Shown here: positions 24,965 through 34,327 of the stretch, piece after piece
Layout: every line of letters starts with the position of its first letter
How positions within the stretch are numbered: position 1 is the first letter of the stretch
DNA from: Daucus carota subsp. sativus
Lineage: Eukaryota > Streptophyta > Magnoliopsida > Apiales > Apiaceae
Assembly: GCF_001625215.2 (NCBI RefSeq)
Contig: NC_030383.2
Span: 54,928,380-54,992,379, forward strand
Reading direction: 5' to 3'
Length of the DNA: 64,000 bases
The notes under the pieces: model-generated
What the model was told of the DNA's origin: nothing
Databases searched by the model: none
The model's input: only the letters and a program-made list of their open reading frames with translations
Program-made: the position numbers and the translations under genes

Positions 24965-25530
24965 TGATGGAGTGAGGTGCCAGGCGATTTGGGATGAGCA
25001 AAAACACTTCAAGAATTTCATTTCTTATGTTCTTGTTTTGAAAGTTGTTTTCTATGTATTAAAATAATTTACTTTTATTAGATTTTTTTTTTGACGGAAT
25101 TTGGATTTTGTTTGTTTAATGTAAGATGTAATTTTGCGGCTAAAGTCTTAATCAGATTAGTGAAGTTATTGATGGTAGTAAGATCAGGAAATTAGGAATG
25201 CAGCTCTTTTAGCACTGCTCATGAGAGTTTTTGTTTTTGGAACATATGGTAAAATCATCTTCTTATTTCTCTTGTGTTTGGTGCATATGAGATGTGCTAC
25301 ATCACATACAGCACCTGCTATGCAAGTACCCTGAATTTACTTTAGTTTTGTTTGCCGTTTTAATCATCTATTTTTCTATTTTTTTCATGAGCTAATGTCT
25401 GAGTACTGCAATCGCTTAACTAATTTCAGTTTGTTATATAAGAAATGAGATTGAGGAAGAGGCCACTCTTAACGAACCTGATCTCGTAGAGTTTCCACTG
25501 CATAGTGAAGAATAATGATTTGATCTCTTA

Positions 25531-26224
25531 GGCTGTGTGAATGAGGGGAGAATGAAATGAAATTTGTATTATAAATTGTGACTGATTAGTGAAATTGTTT
25601 ATAATTTTCATTCCTTCAATCATTCTATTCTAACTATTTTAACTAAAAATCTAACCCACATGTTTTGAAAGGAATGTGAGTAATTGACACTTTGCATCCC
25701 ACAAGTTTAAGTGCTTTTTCGATTTGGTCTCAAACAACATTTTTTGTCAATATGCACCCCAATGTTTAAAAGGCGATTCAATATGCACCATTTTGACCTT
25801 TTTCTGTCAAATTGACTGTTAAAATTAACGGCTGCAGGGGTAAATAGTAATTCTGTATACTTCCTTCTACTATATTTTCCATAAAAAAATTATTATTTTA
25901 CCCTTACAGCCGTTAATTTTAACAATCAACTTCACAGAAAATGGTCAAAAGGGTGCATATTGAAACGCTTTTTAAACACTAGGGTGCATATTGACAAGAA
26001 ATTTTGTTTGGGACCAAACTGAAAAAGCGCTTAAACTTATGGGGTGCAAAATGTCAATTACTCAAGGAATGTTCATTCCATTTGTTCATCATGTTTTCCT
26101 ATCAGCTTCTTCATAAAAAGTTTTAACTTACTCATATTTAATCATTATCCCCTCATTTTTTCTTCGTTCTCCATAAAACTTGTCCATATATTTTCATCCC
26201 ATTCCATCCAAGTGAACGCAACCT
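25531..26224. mobile_element. PIF/Harbinger-like MITE inserted in a DC1 pseudogene
   Basis: Left end GGCTGTGTGAATGAGG...GAATGAAATGAA, right end the loose inverse TTCATCCCATTCCATCC...GCAACCT. It is flanked by TTA on both sides (25528-25530, 26225-26227), the usual 3-bp Harbinger target. Removing it rejoins the DC1 exon (TTGATCT...TATTCCAGTATTGCAAG) in line with copies A-C. Without the nested element it is about 300 bp. Confidence 0.65.
25678..26063. mobile_element. Mutator-type fold-back MITE
   Basis: Ends GAGTAATTGACA and TGTCAATTACTC are flanked by the 9-bp direct repeat AAGGAATGT (25669-25677, 26064-26072), the target size of Mutator-like elements. Nearly the whole 386 bp folds on itself around 25870. 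Paired arms include AAAATTAACGGCTG with CAGCCGTTAATTTT, and AATATGCACC with GGTGCATATT. Confidence 0.85.
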
Positions 26225-27107
26225 TTATATTCCAGTATTGCAAGCTCCAAGTCCAATGTCAAGGTAAAGATGAAAACAGGTCCTGATCCTCCCATAATTA
26301 AAGAACACTGGAGTCAGGAGGAGCATCTATTAGTACAGTCAGAGTTTGCTACTAGTAAAAATAACATTAACACCGACAATGATAAGGATAGAAGAGTGTT
26401 GATTTGCACTCAACTAATTACTGTTTTTCATCTGTCTTACTACGCTTGTACGAAATGTGGTTACCAGTGTTGGTAGCAGGAGTATCTCCCCTTAATCCCC
26501 AGCATTCACTTGTTCTTTGCCAATAGGACAGGATCTTTCATTTTGCCAAGTGTGAAGTTTGTCGCTACCAAACAAATGGATTCTGCTACCTCTGTAAGAC
26601 CTGTTATATTAGGATTGATATGCGTTGTGCATTCTTACTCTTGGGAGGAGCAAATGCAAAATGAATTTGGAGCAAGTTTACTTGTCATGTTTTAGTTTAA
26701 ATAAAATAATTAGTCGTTATTTGTTTTTATGAATAAAAATAATTTTGTTCTATTTAAGTTTAATTTGTTTATTATAATATTTTGTTTATGTACGTGTTTA
26801 TTTAGTAAAAATATTAATCAGATTCCCATTTTGTTTTTTGGAAAATATGGTTAAATCGTGCTCTTATTTCTGTTGTGTGTTTTCATTTTTCGCCGTAGAA
26901 AAAAAGATTATTCTTGCTTATATAAGATTAGTACTAATTAAAAGAACAGATAAGTAGGAATTACTATTTTACATTTTTATATATATAATTCAGTTGAAAT
27001 GAACTTCAGTTTGAAAAAACACTAAACCTCATCAACACAATCAGCCTAAAAAACAAAGAGTCTTCAGTTTGATGTTTTGTGTTGACCCTTTTGTTGTTTT
27101 TTTGCAG

Positions 27108-27156
27108 CATGATTTGTATTCTCATGTAAAGACTGATTCTTCAGTTTGGACTATAG
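27108..27156 (+). pseudogene. Single exon remnant of a NudC-like gene
   Basis: After a TTTGCAG acceptor the sequence reads HDLYSHVKTDSSVWTI and ends at ATAG|GTGAG. It is the same exon as 20011-20059, in the second copy of the duplicated block. The other NudC pieces are absent here: a deletion replaced the region holding exons 1 and 2. Confidence 0.75.
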
Positions 27157-27194
27157 GTGAGTCCTCAGTTGAATTTGGAAGGAAGGGTTTAGGA

Positions 27195-27886
27195 TAGGGG
27201 TGTGCACGGATCGGTTCGGTTCGGTTTTTACCAAAAACCGTTACCAAACCGTGTATGTCGGTTCGGTTCGGTTTCTAGGTATTAACCGTAACCGAACCGT
27301 TAGGAACGATTTTTCTCGGTTCGGTTAACCATTTGTCGGTTTCGGTTTTTTTCGGTTTTCAAATTTAATAATTTATTCTCTTAAATATCATTAAACTTTT
27401 TCCTGTAAAACTTGAAAACTCAAGACACAGGGACTAGACTACATCTTTTGTTACCACACATTAGCATTGTTACCACACATTGGCAAATGGTGACAATAAT
27501 TAGGTGAAACCTCACCTGCAGACCCCATCTTGATTAAAGGGAATCGATAACCAGTAATCACTAATGCACTGATCATCTATTAAATAAAATATAAATGTAT
27601 ATAGTTAGTAGCACATAAATCTATATAAAATAAATAAATATATATATTAAATATTTTAAAATAATATGATTTCAAAAAATATATATATTAAATATTTTAA
27701 AATAATATTAGCGGTTCGGTTTCTCGGTTCGGTTATAGGGGTAAAACCGTAACCGTCGGTTCGGTTAACCGTCGGTTCGGTTAGGCTACGGTTTTTTTCG
27801 GTTTTTGTCGGTTTCGGTTTTTTTCGGTGTGGTTTTTCGGTTTTTCGGCTCGGTTTCGGTTTTCCGGTTTTTTTTGCTCACCCCTA
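27195..27886. mobile_element. hAT-type non-autonomous element rich in CGGTTCGGTT
   Basis: Ends TAGGGGTGTGCACGG and GCTCACCCCTA are flanked by an exact 8-bp duplication GTTTAGGA (27187-27194, 27887-27894), which fixes the superfamily as hAT. Both terminal regions consist of iterated CGGTTCGGTT/CGGTTTTT motifs in inverted orientation; the middle is AT-rich with no transposase. Length 692 bp. Confidence 0.9.
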
Positions 27887-28191
27887 GTTTAGGATGTGCT
27901 TCTTGTCTTTGGGTGTACAGATGGGGAGACTATGTAAAGGGGTCTGAATTTTATCTTAGCTAGAGGATATTTGGTTTGCACATATCACATTGTTTTTTTC
28001 AGGATATCTTAAGTAGGAAACACAGAATACTACTTGTACAGATAGTATAGGAATTAGTTAGTTATTTTTTGACAGAATAGGAATCAAATAGTTCAATACG
28101 GATAGATTAGTATTTCATATATAAAAGTTTGTTACATTAACCTATTAATACAGTAAGAGAATGTCAGTGTAAGTCATGACAAGTGAGTACA

Positions 28192-28530
28192 TGTTGCAGT
28201 TAATCTCAAACTTCTGAACGTTACATTTGAAATTAGGAGAGTGTTTTTATTTGTTTTAAATTATTAGTCAGTTTAGCATGGTTTTAGGAGTCTGAATAAA
28301 TCAAGAGGTGGTAGAGTTTGGCTAGAAATCCATCTCCAGGAGTCTGCTGGTTTGTTGCGTTAGTTGCGCTAGGTTGTTGCTTTTCAGTTTTAGTTCTTTA
28401 TCTTGTTAGCTTTGTTTTGCTATATATTGATGTAACGTTCATTGAATAAAATATGCAGAAGACACTTTGTCAAGCAAATTCATTCTTTTCACTATATACA
28501 GTTTATATAATAATTGTGATAGAGTCAAGA
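28192..28530 (+). repeat. 5' LTR of the copia element
   Basis: 339 bp, starting TGTTGCAGTTAATCTC. It contains TATATATTGATG and a GAATAAAATATG stretch (within 28432-28458) that the 3' LTR lacks. The promoter for the element should lie here. Confidence 0.93.
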
Positions 28531-28578
28531 AGTGGTATCAGAGCCTGAAGGTCTTGGCATACGTTTTTGTCACCAAGG

Positions 28579-31500
28579 ATGGAGGCAAACAAAGGTAAAG
28601 GAGGCTCGTACGGTCTGAGTTACCCAATGCTAGATAGAAGCAACTATACGGCTTGGGCACTTAAAATGAAGGTATATATGCAAGCGCAGGGGGTCTGGAA
28701 TGCAGTAGAACCAAGTGATCCCAAGATTGCTGTCGAGGAGAAGATAGACAAAGTGGCGCTGACAATGGTGTATCAGGCAATCCCTGAAGATGTGCTACTT
28801 TCGATTGCAAACAAGAAAACAGCACAGGAAAGTTGGGAAATGATAAAGACATTGTGCCAAGGTGCAAGCAGAGCAAAGAAGGCACGTGTTCAGACTCTGA
28901 AATCCGAGTTTGAAATGCTGAGTATGAGTGACAGTGAAAAGATTGAGGACTTTCACATGAGAATGAACAGTCTCGTTACAAATATACGAGCACTGGGAGA
29001 AACAATGGAGGAATCATATGTTGTAAAGAAATTGTTGCGTGCTGTTCCTGCTAGGTTCCTACAAATAACCTCAACACTAGAACAATTTGGAGATATGGAG
29101 AAAATGACAATCGAGGAAGCTGTGGGTTCTCTCAAGGCACACGAAGAACGAGTGAAAGGGAAGACAGAAACAAAGGAGACCCAGCTCATGTTGACAGAAG
29201 AGAAATGGGCCAAACGTGAAGGAGAAGAGAAGAAGTTGTTATTGACACGTGAAGAATGGCTGAAACGAAACAATGGTGACAGGTCAAAACAGAGAGGTCG
29301 TGGAAAATTTGACAAAAGCATTATCAAATGCTACAACTGTAACATTTATGGTCACTTTGCCTCAGAATGTAAGAAACCTAGGAAGAATAAAGGAACGCAA
29401 GAAGTGGAGGCAAATATGGCTGTGATGGACGATGATGAACCAGCTCTGCTCTTAGCCAAACATGACAAAGACGCACCAGAATTATTATTAAGTGAGGACA
29501 AGCTACTCTCTACACAATTGCCAAAGAGCGGAGATTATGGAAGCGAATCGAATGTCTGGTACCTTGACAATGGCGCGAGTAATCATATGACGGGATTCAG
29601 AAGCAAGTTTGCAGAACTGGATGAAAGTATTTCTGGCCAAGTTCGATTTGGAGATGGATCCAAAGTCGAGATAAAAGGAAAGGGTACTGTTTTGCTGGCA
29701 TGCAAGAATGGAGAGGAGAAGAAACTACGAGAGGTATATTATATTCCCTGTTCAAAAAATAATATCATATCATTGGGACAGATTTCTGAAGAAGGCAACA
29801 AAGTGGAGCTGAAGGGAGAATTTCTCAGAGTCTATGACAACCAAGAGAGATTGTTGATAAAGGTAAAACGATATGCTAATCGACTTTATAAAATTGTTAT
29901 AGAAACTAACAAGCAGGAGTGTTTGATGACGAAGACGGATGAACTTTCAAGGTTGTGGCATGCACGCCTTGGGCATGTCAACTATCAAGCCTTGGCTCTT
30001 ATGTCTAAACACCAGATGGTAGAAGGAATGCCGAAAATCATAAAGCCAAACACTGTGTGTGATGGATGTTTAATGGGGAAGCAAACCAGAAAAACATTTC
30101 CGAACAAAACAAAGTTCAGCGCAAAGAAAGAACTGGAGCTCATACATGACGATTTGTGCGGTCCGATATCTCCACCAACTGCATCAGGATACAAATATTT
30201 TTTCCTGTTGGTCGATGATTTCAGTAGATTCATGTGGGTGTTTTTTCTCAAAGGCAAGGATGAGGCACTTCAAGCATTCAAAAATTTTCGTGTCTTGGTT
30301 GAGAACGGGTCAGAAAGAAAGATCAAAGTGCTCCGAACCGATAGAGGAGGCGAATTCAATTCTAACGAATTCAAGGAGTTCTGTGAAGGTGCAGGAATTG
30401 AACGACATTTCACGACGCCCTACACTCCACAACAAAATGGAGTGGTAGAGCGTCGAAACAGAACAGTTGTGGAGATGACTAGAAGCAGCTTAAAGGAGAT
30501 GCAATTACCAGCAATGATGTGGGCGGAGGCTGTTAGAAATTCAGTGTACATTCTCAACAGACTTCCTACGAGAGCACTAACAGGTCAGACACCGTATGAA
30601 GCATGGACAAAGAGAAAACCGGAGATAAGTCATGTACGCGTGTTTGGGTGCTTGGCTCACATGAAAACTCCAAGTGTGCACAATACAAAGCTTGATGATC
30701 GCAGCAAAAGGGTGGTTAATTTGGGTAGAGAGCCCGAAACTAAAGGATACTGGTTGTATGATCCTAAGGAAAACCGCATTCATATAAGTCGGGATGTGGT
30801 TTTTGAGGAAACGAAACAGTGGCCTTGGAATACACCTGCAGAGAAAGAGAGTATGCAGGAGATATTTAGCGTGCCAAATATATTTGAAGCTGATGAAGAG
30901 AGCCAAGATAACTCTGAAAATGTGGAACATGGAGACACTGGAAGTGACTGTAATAGCGGGTACATCGATGACAACATTCAGGTATCGACTCCACAATCTC
31001 AGTCCTCCGTTTCCAGAATTGACCGAGACAGTTATGATGATAGTACAGAACCAAAGAAATTCAGACCACTGAGTGGAATTTACGATGCTACGGAAGAAGT
31101 AGAACTTGATGAAGAATTGTGGCTAATGGGGGTAGACGAACCTGTTAATTATGCACATGCAGTAAAGGATGTCAATTGGCAGAAAGCAATGAAACAAGAG
31201 ATAAATTCTATTGAAGCCAATGATACGTGGAAGTTAACAAGCCTACCACCAGGACAAAAGATCATAGGTCTGAAATGGATCTATAAATTAAAAAAGGACG
31301 CAAACGGGAAGGTGATAAGGTACAAAGCGCGCCTTGTGGCAAAGGGTTATGTGCAAGAACATGGCATTGATTTTGATGAAGTGTATGCTCCAGTCACACG
31401 TTTAGAGACAGTAAGGTTGTTATTAGCCTTGGCGGCCAAAAATCAATGGGAAGTGCACCATCTTGACGTGAAGACAACATTCTTGAATGGAGACATAACA

Positions 31501-32679
31501 GAAGATGTGTACGTTGCTCAACCGGAGGGTTTTGAAAGGAGAGGACAAGAGCACTTGGTGTATAAGCTATCAAAAGCGTTATATGGTCTTCGTCAAGCAC
31601 CTCGTGCTTGGTATGCTAAACTAAATGCATGCCTTGTAAGCCTTGGATTTACTCGTTGTCCATACGAGCACGCTGTATACACGAGGAAGAATGGAGAAGA
31701 TAGTCTGGTTATTGCAGTCTATGTGGACGACCTTTTAGTGACTGGCACGAGTGTCTCAGTGATTGAAGATTTTAAGAGACAGATGAAGCTTAAATTCGAG
31801 ATGAGCGACATGGGTAAACTCAGTTATTATCTGGGAATAGAAGTTGAGCAAGGTGAAGGCTACATTGAATTGAAACAGGCAGGCTATGCTCGAAAAATCC
31901 TAGAAAAGGCAGGTATGGCAGACTACAATCCAACGAAGTACCCGATGGATCCGAAGGAACAGCTTAGTCGAGACGAAACAGGAAAGTTGGTAAATGCTAC
32001 AGATTACAAGAGTATGGTGGGAGGTCTGCGGTATTTAGTTCATACGCGGCCAGATATTGCGTACTCTGTAGGCATAGTTAGTAGATATATGGAGAAGCCC
32101 ACGAAAAAACATTTGGATGCAGTGAAAAGGATTCTCAGGTACGTGAAAGGGACGATTCAGCACGGACTTGTGTATTCAAAGGACAGTGGCAATAATGTCT
32201 TAACTGGTTTCTCTGATAGCGACTTGGGTGGTCAACCGGAAGATAGAAAGAGTACAGGAGGCATGGTGTATTATCTGAACGAGAGCATTATAACCTGGGT
32301 ATCACAAAAACAAAAGTGTGTTGCTCTTTCGTCGTGCGAAGCTGAGTTTATGGCAGCTACAGCTGCAGCTTGTCAAGGTATCTGGCTCAGAAATATCCTT
32401 AGTCAAATAACATCTGAAGCTGTAGGTCCAGTTGTTCTATGTATAGACAATCGATCTGCAATTGACTTAGCCAAGAATCCCATGTTCCATGGTAGAAGCA
32501 AGCATATCGATATAAGGTTTCACTTCATCAGGGAGTGTGTCGAACGCGGAGAAGTTGTCCTGAAGCATGTTTGCGGCAATGATCAAAGAGCTGATATTTT
32601 AACTAAAGGGCTGGCTACAATCAAGTTTGAGAACATGAGGAAATTATTGGGAGTTAAGAATCTGAGTAGGCAGGTTTGA
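28579..32679 (+). CDS. Copia Gag-Pol polyprotein
   Basis: 1366 aa from the first ATG after the primer site. Order of domains: Gag with a copia-type N-terminus (NYTAWALKMKVYM), a CCHC zinc knuckle at residue 251 (CYNCNIYGHFASEC), aspartic protease with catalytic Asp at about 330 (WYLDNGASNHM), integrase with the HHCC finger (HARLGH...CDGCLMGK) and DDE core (LCGPI, RTDRGGEF, QNGVVERRN), reverse transcriptase with YVDDLL at residue 1048, and RNase H (SDSDLGG, SSCEAEF, DNRSAIDLA). The integrase-before-RT order defines Ty1/copia. No stop or frameshift interrupts it, and length and motifs are normal, so it may be competent. Confidence 0.95.
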   Translation: MEANKGKGGSYGLSYPMLDRSNYTAWALKMKVYMQAQGVWNAVEPSDPKIAVEEKIDKVALTMVYQAIPEDVLLSIANKKTAQESWEMIKTLCQGASRAKKARVQTLKSEFEMLSMSDSEKIEDFHMRMNSLVTNIRALGETMEESYVVKKLLRAVPARFLQITSTLEQFGDMEKMTIEEAVGSLKAHEERVKGKTETKETQLMLTEEKWAKREGEEKKLLLTREEWLKRNNGDRSKQRGRGKFDKSIIKCYNCNIYGHFASECKKPRKNKGTQEVEANMAVMDDDEPALLLAKHDKDAPELLLSEDKLLSTQLPKSGDYGSESNVWYLDNGASNHMTGFRSKFAELDESISGQVRFGDGSKVEIKGKGTVLLACKNGEEKKLREVYYIPCSKNNIISLGQISEEGNKVELKGEFLRVYDNQERLLIKVKRYANRLYKIVIETNKQECLMTKTDELSRLWHARLGHVNYQALALMSKHQMVEGMPKIIKPNTVCDGCLMGKQTRKTFPNKTKFSAKKELELIHDDLCGPISPPTASGYKYFFLLVDDFSRFMWVFFLKGKDEALQAFKNFRVLVENGSERKIKVLRTDRGGEFNSNEFKEFCEGAGIERHFTTPYTPQQNGVVERRNRTVVEMTRSSLKEMQLPAMMWAEAVRNSVYILNRLPTRALTGQTPYEAWTKRKPEISHVRVFGCLAHMKTPSVHNTKLDDRSKRVVNLGREPETKGYWLYDPKENRIHISRDVVFEETKQWPWNTPAEKESMQEIFSVPNIFEADEESQDNSENVEHGDTGSDCNSGYIDDNIQVSTPQSQSSVSRIDRDSYDDSTEPKKFRPLSGIYDATEEVELDEELWLMGVDEPVNYAHAVKDVNWQKAMKQEINSIEANDTWKLTSLPPGQKIIGLKWIYKLKKDANGKVIRYKARLVAKGYVQEHGIDFDEVYAPVTRLETVRLLLALAAKNQWEVHHLDVKTTFLNGDITEDVYVAQPEGFERRGQEHLVYKLSKALYGLRQAPRAWYAKLNACLVSLGFTRCPYEHAVYTRKNGEDSLVIAVYVDDLLVTGTSVSVIEDFKRQMKLKFEMSDMGKLSYYLGIEVEQGEGYIELKQAGYARKILEKAGMADYNPTKYPMDPKEQLSRDETGKLVNATDYKSMVGGLRYLVHTRPDIAYSVGIVSRYMEKPTKKHLDAVKRILRYVKGTIQHGLVYSKDSGNNVLTGFSDSDLGGQPEDRKSTGGMVYYLNESIITWVSQKQKCVALSSCEAEFMAATAAACQGIWLRNILSQITSEAVGPVVLCIDNRSAIDLAKNPMFHGRSKHIDIRFHFIRECVERGEVVLKHVCGNDQRADILTKGLATIKFENMRKLLGVKNLSRQV

Positions 32680-32694
32680 GATTAAGGGGGAGTT

Positions 32695-33007
32695 TGTTGC
32701 AGTTAATCTCAAACTTCTGAACGTTACATTTGAAATTAGGAGAGTGTTTTTATTTGTTTTAAATTATTAGTCAGTTTAGCATGGTTTTAGGAGTCTGAAT
32801 AAATCAAGAGGTGGTAGAGTTTGGCTAGAAATCCATCTCCAGGAGTCTGCTGGTTTGTTGCGTTAGTTGCGCTAGGTTGTTGCTTTTCAGTTTTAGTTCT
32901 TTATCTTGTTAGCTTTGTTTTGCTATATATTGATGAAGACACTTTGTCAAGCAAATTCATTCTTTTCACTATATACAATTTATATAATAATTGTAGTAGA
33001 GTCAAGA
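32695..33007 (+). repeat. 3' LTR of the copia element
   Basis: 313 bp, same start as the 5' LTR. It lacks the 26 bp that in the 5' LTR contain AATAAA. Three base differences near the end (ATACAATTTA against ATACAGTTTA; GTAGTAG against GTGATAG). Confidence 0.93.
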
Positions 33008-33012
33008 GTACA

Positions 33013-34327
33013 TAATACACTTTCAGCTCTCTCTCTCTTCTCTCTCAATGAATTGAACGAAGATATAGTGTTCCACATTGTTTTCCATGTTTGCTGCCTG
33101 CTGGAGTTCACGAAACAAAAGCAAGAAATCTAGAAACTTTAACTTTTTATGGTTTACCATAGCTTTAACAGAAAATTGAGTATTTTACATTTAAACATTT
33201 CCAAATATTTTTTTTCAGTTGACATATATTTTATTCTTCCGTAATTTAGGTTGTTGTTTTTCTAGTTTTGCTGCTTTTCGTGAAGGGATTGTTTTTCCAG
33301 TAATTTGTGGCTACTAATTCTACTAGTTTGGGCAAGATATTTGAGGACTCCAAAACCCTCATGTGGCTGTTTTGTATTTCTCCTGTTGGTAATTTTATGT
33401 ATCTTAGTTATATTATAGGTAATTAAAATTTGTAACAGTGTTAGTAGATATATGAGAAATGAGTAAAACAAAAACAAAAGAAACCATAGGAAAAAGAAGG
33501 CCAACTGGGAAACGTAAAGAAAAATTGGAAACTTAAAAAGAAAACACTGAAAAAAGAAAGAATAAAGAAAAAGAAAAAGACAGTGAATAATAGAATTTAT
33601 TTTGGATTTTTTTGAAGTTAGAAATGTTAAAGTTTACTCCCTGAGTACACTGTGCATGTAGTGCAAACAGGTACAACTAATAAGTCTCTGTGGGGGTGCT
33701 TTTACTTCTCAGAAACAAGTCACTTACTCTAAGAGAAAGTATTTGTGAATTTTTTCTTAAAATAAGTTATTATTCTCAGGAATAGGTATCGCGAAACATG
33801 CTGATAGTTTGCTTGCAGAACACTGCACAAAGTGATGCTCGGCGACTTAAAAAGGAAAAGAAAGCAAACAAAGAAGAGTGAATAGGTGCAAATAAAGTTT
33901 CACACTTCGGAAGGAAAAAGGAAACCACAGAACAGTAAAAGATATCGGATAAAGAAAAAGAGTTGATACAGTGGAACCGTGTTTTATAAATCCTCGATTA
34001 ATCCTGCTTAATTTTTAAAATTATTTTATCAATTTACTAATTACATTTCAATTTGACTAAATTTCCCGAGAAAATTTTCAATATATCTCCGATAAATCCT
34101 GAATCAGCACGTTAATCAATTAATTCTCATTCTCGGATTCTACAACCATAGAGTGAAATAAGGGGGAAAAAGGTTATGTGGGTGACCGACCAATGAGAAG
34201 GCAAAGAAGAGAAATGAAAAGAAAAGAGGAACTTGAAATGGAAGCAACAAAGAATATTTTAGTGGCCTTAAATTGGTGTCTCATCCGGTGTTAGAGTTAC
34301 TCGCAGCAAAACATTACAGCAACCGAA
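33013..34327. other. Intergenic region upstream of DC1 copy C
   Basis: No gene. The last 450 bp (AAGGAAAAAGGAAACCACAG, GAGGAACTTGAAATGGAAGC, CCTTAAATTGGTGTC) are clearly related to the region upstream of copy B. This shows that the promoter was duplicated along with the gene. The rest is AT-rich. Confidence 0.6.

Larger units (their letters stand above)
25285..26700 (+). pseudogene. Broken DC1 gene split by nested transposons
   Basis: Left part (25285-25530): end of exon 1 (GTGCATATGAGATGTGCTAC), the intron, then exon 2 start (GAAATGAGATTGAGGAAGAG to CATAGTGAAGAATAATGATT, already with a stop). It resumes at 26228 (CCAGTATTGCAAGCTCCAAG) and decays up to about 26700. The interval 25531-26224 is a TIR element with a second element inside it. 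Deletions and frameshifts elsewhere show the copy is dead. The part after 26265 parallels 19019-19380. Confidence 0.85.
28192..33007 (+). mobile_element. Complete Ty1/copia LTR retrotransposon
   Basis: 5' LTR 28192-28530 and 3' LTR 32695-33007, target duplication GTACA on both sides (28187-28191, 33008-33012). Primer-binding site TGGTATCAGAGC at 28533-28544 (initiator Met-tRNA), polypurine tract AAGGGGGAG just before the 3' LTR, and one uninterrupted gag-pol frame. By eye the LTRs differ by three substitutions and one 26-bp indel, pointing to a recent insertion. The LTRs end in AAGA rather than the usual CA. The element lies between a DC1 pseudogene and copy C. Confidence 0.95.

Noticed and set aside
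27195..27886. CGGTTCGGTT runs as a possible centromeric or telomeric repeat
   Set aside because: They are confined to the two ends of an element with an 8-bp target duplication, so they belong to a hAT element.
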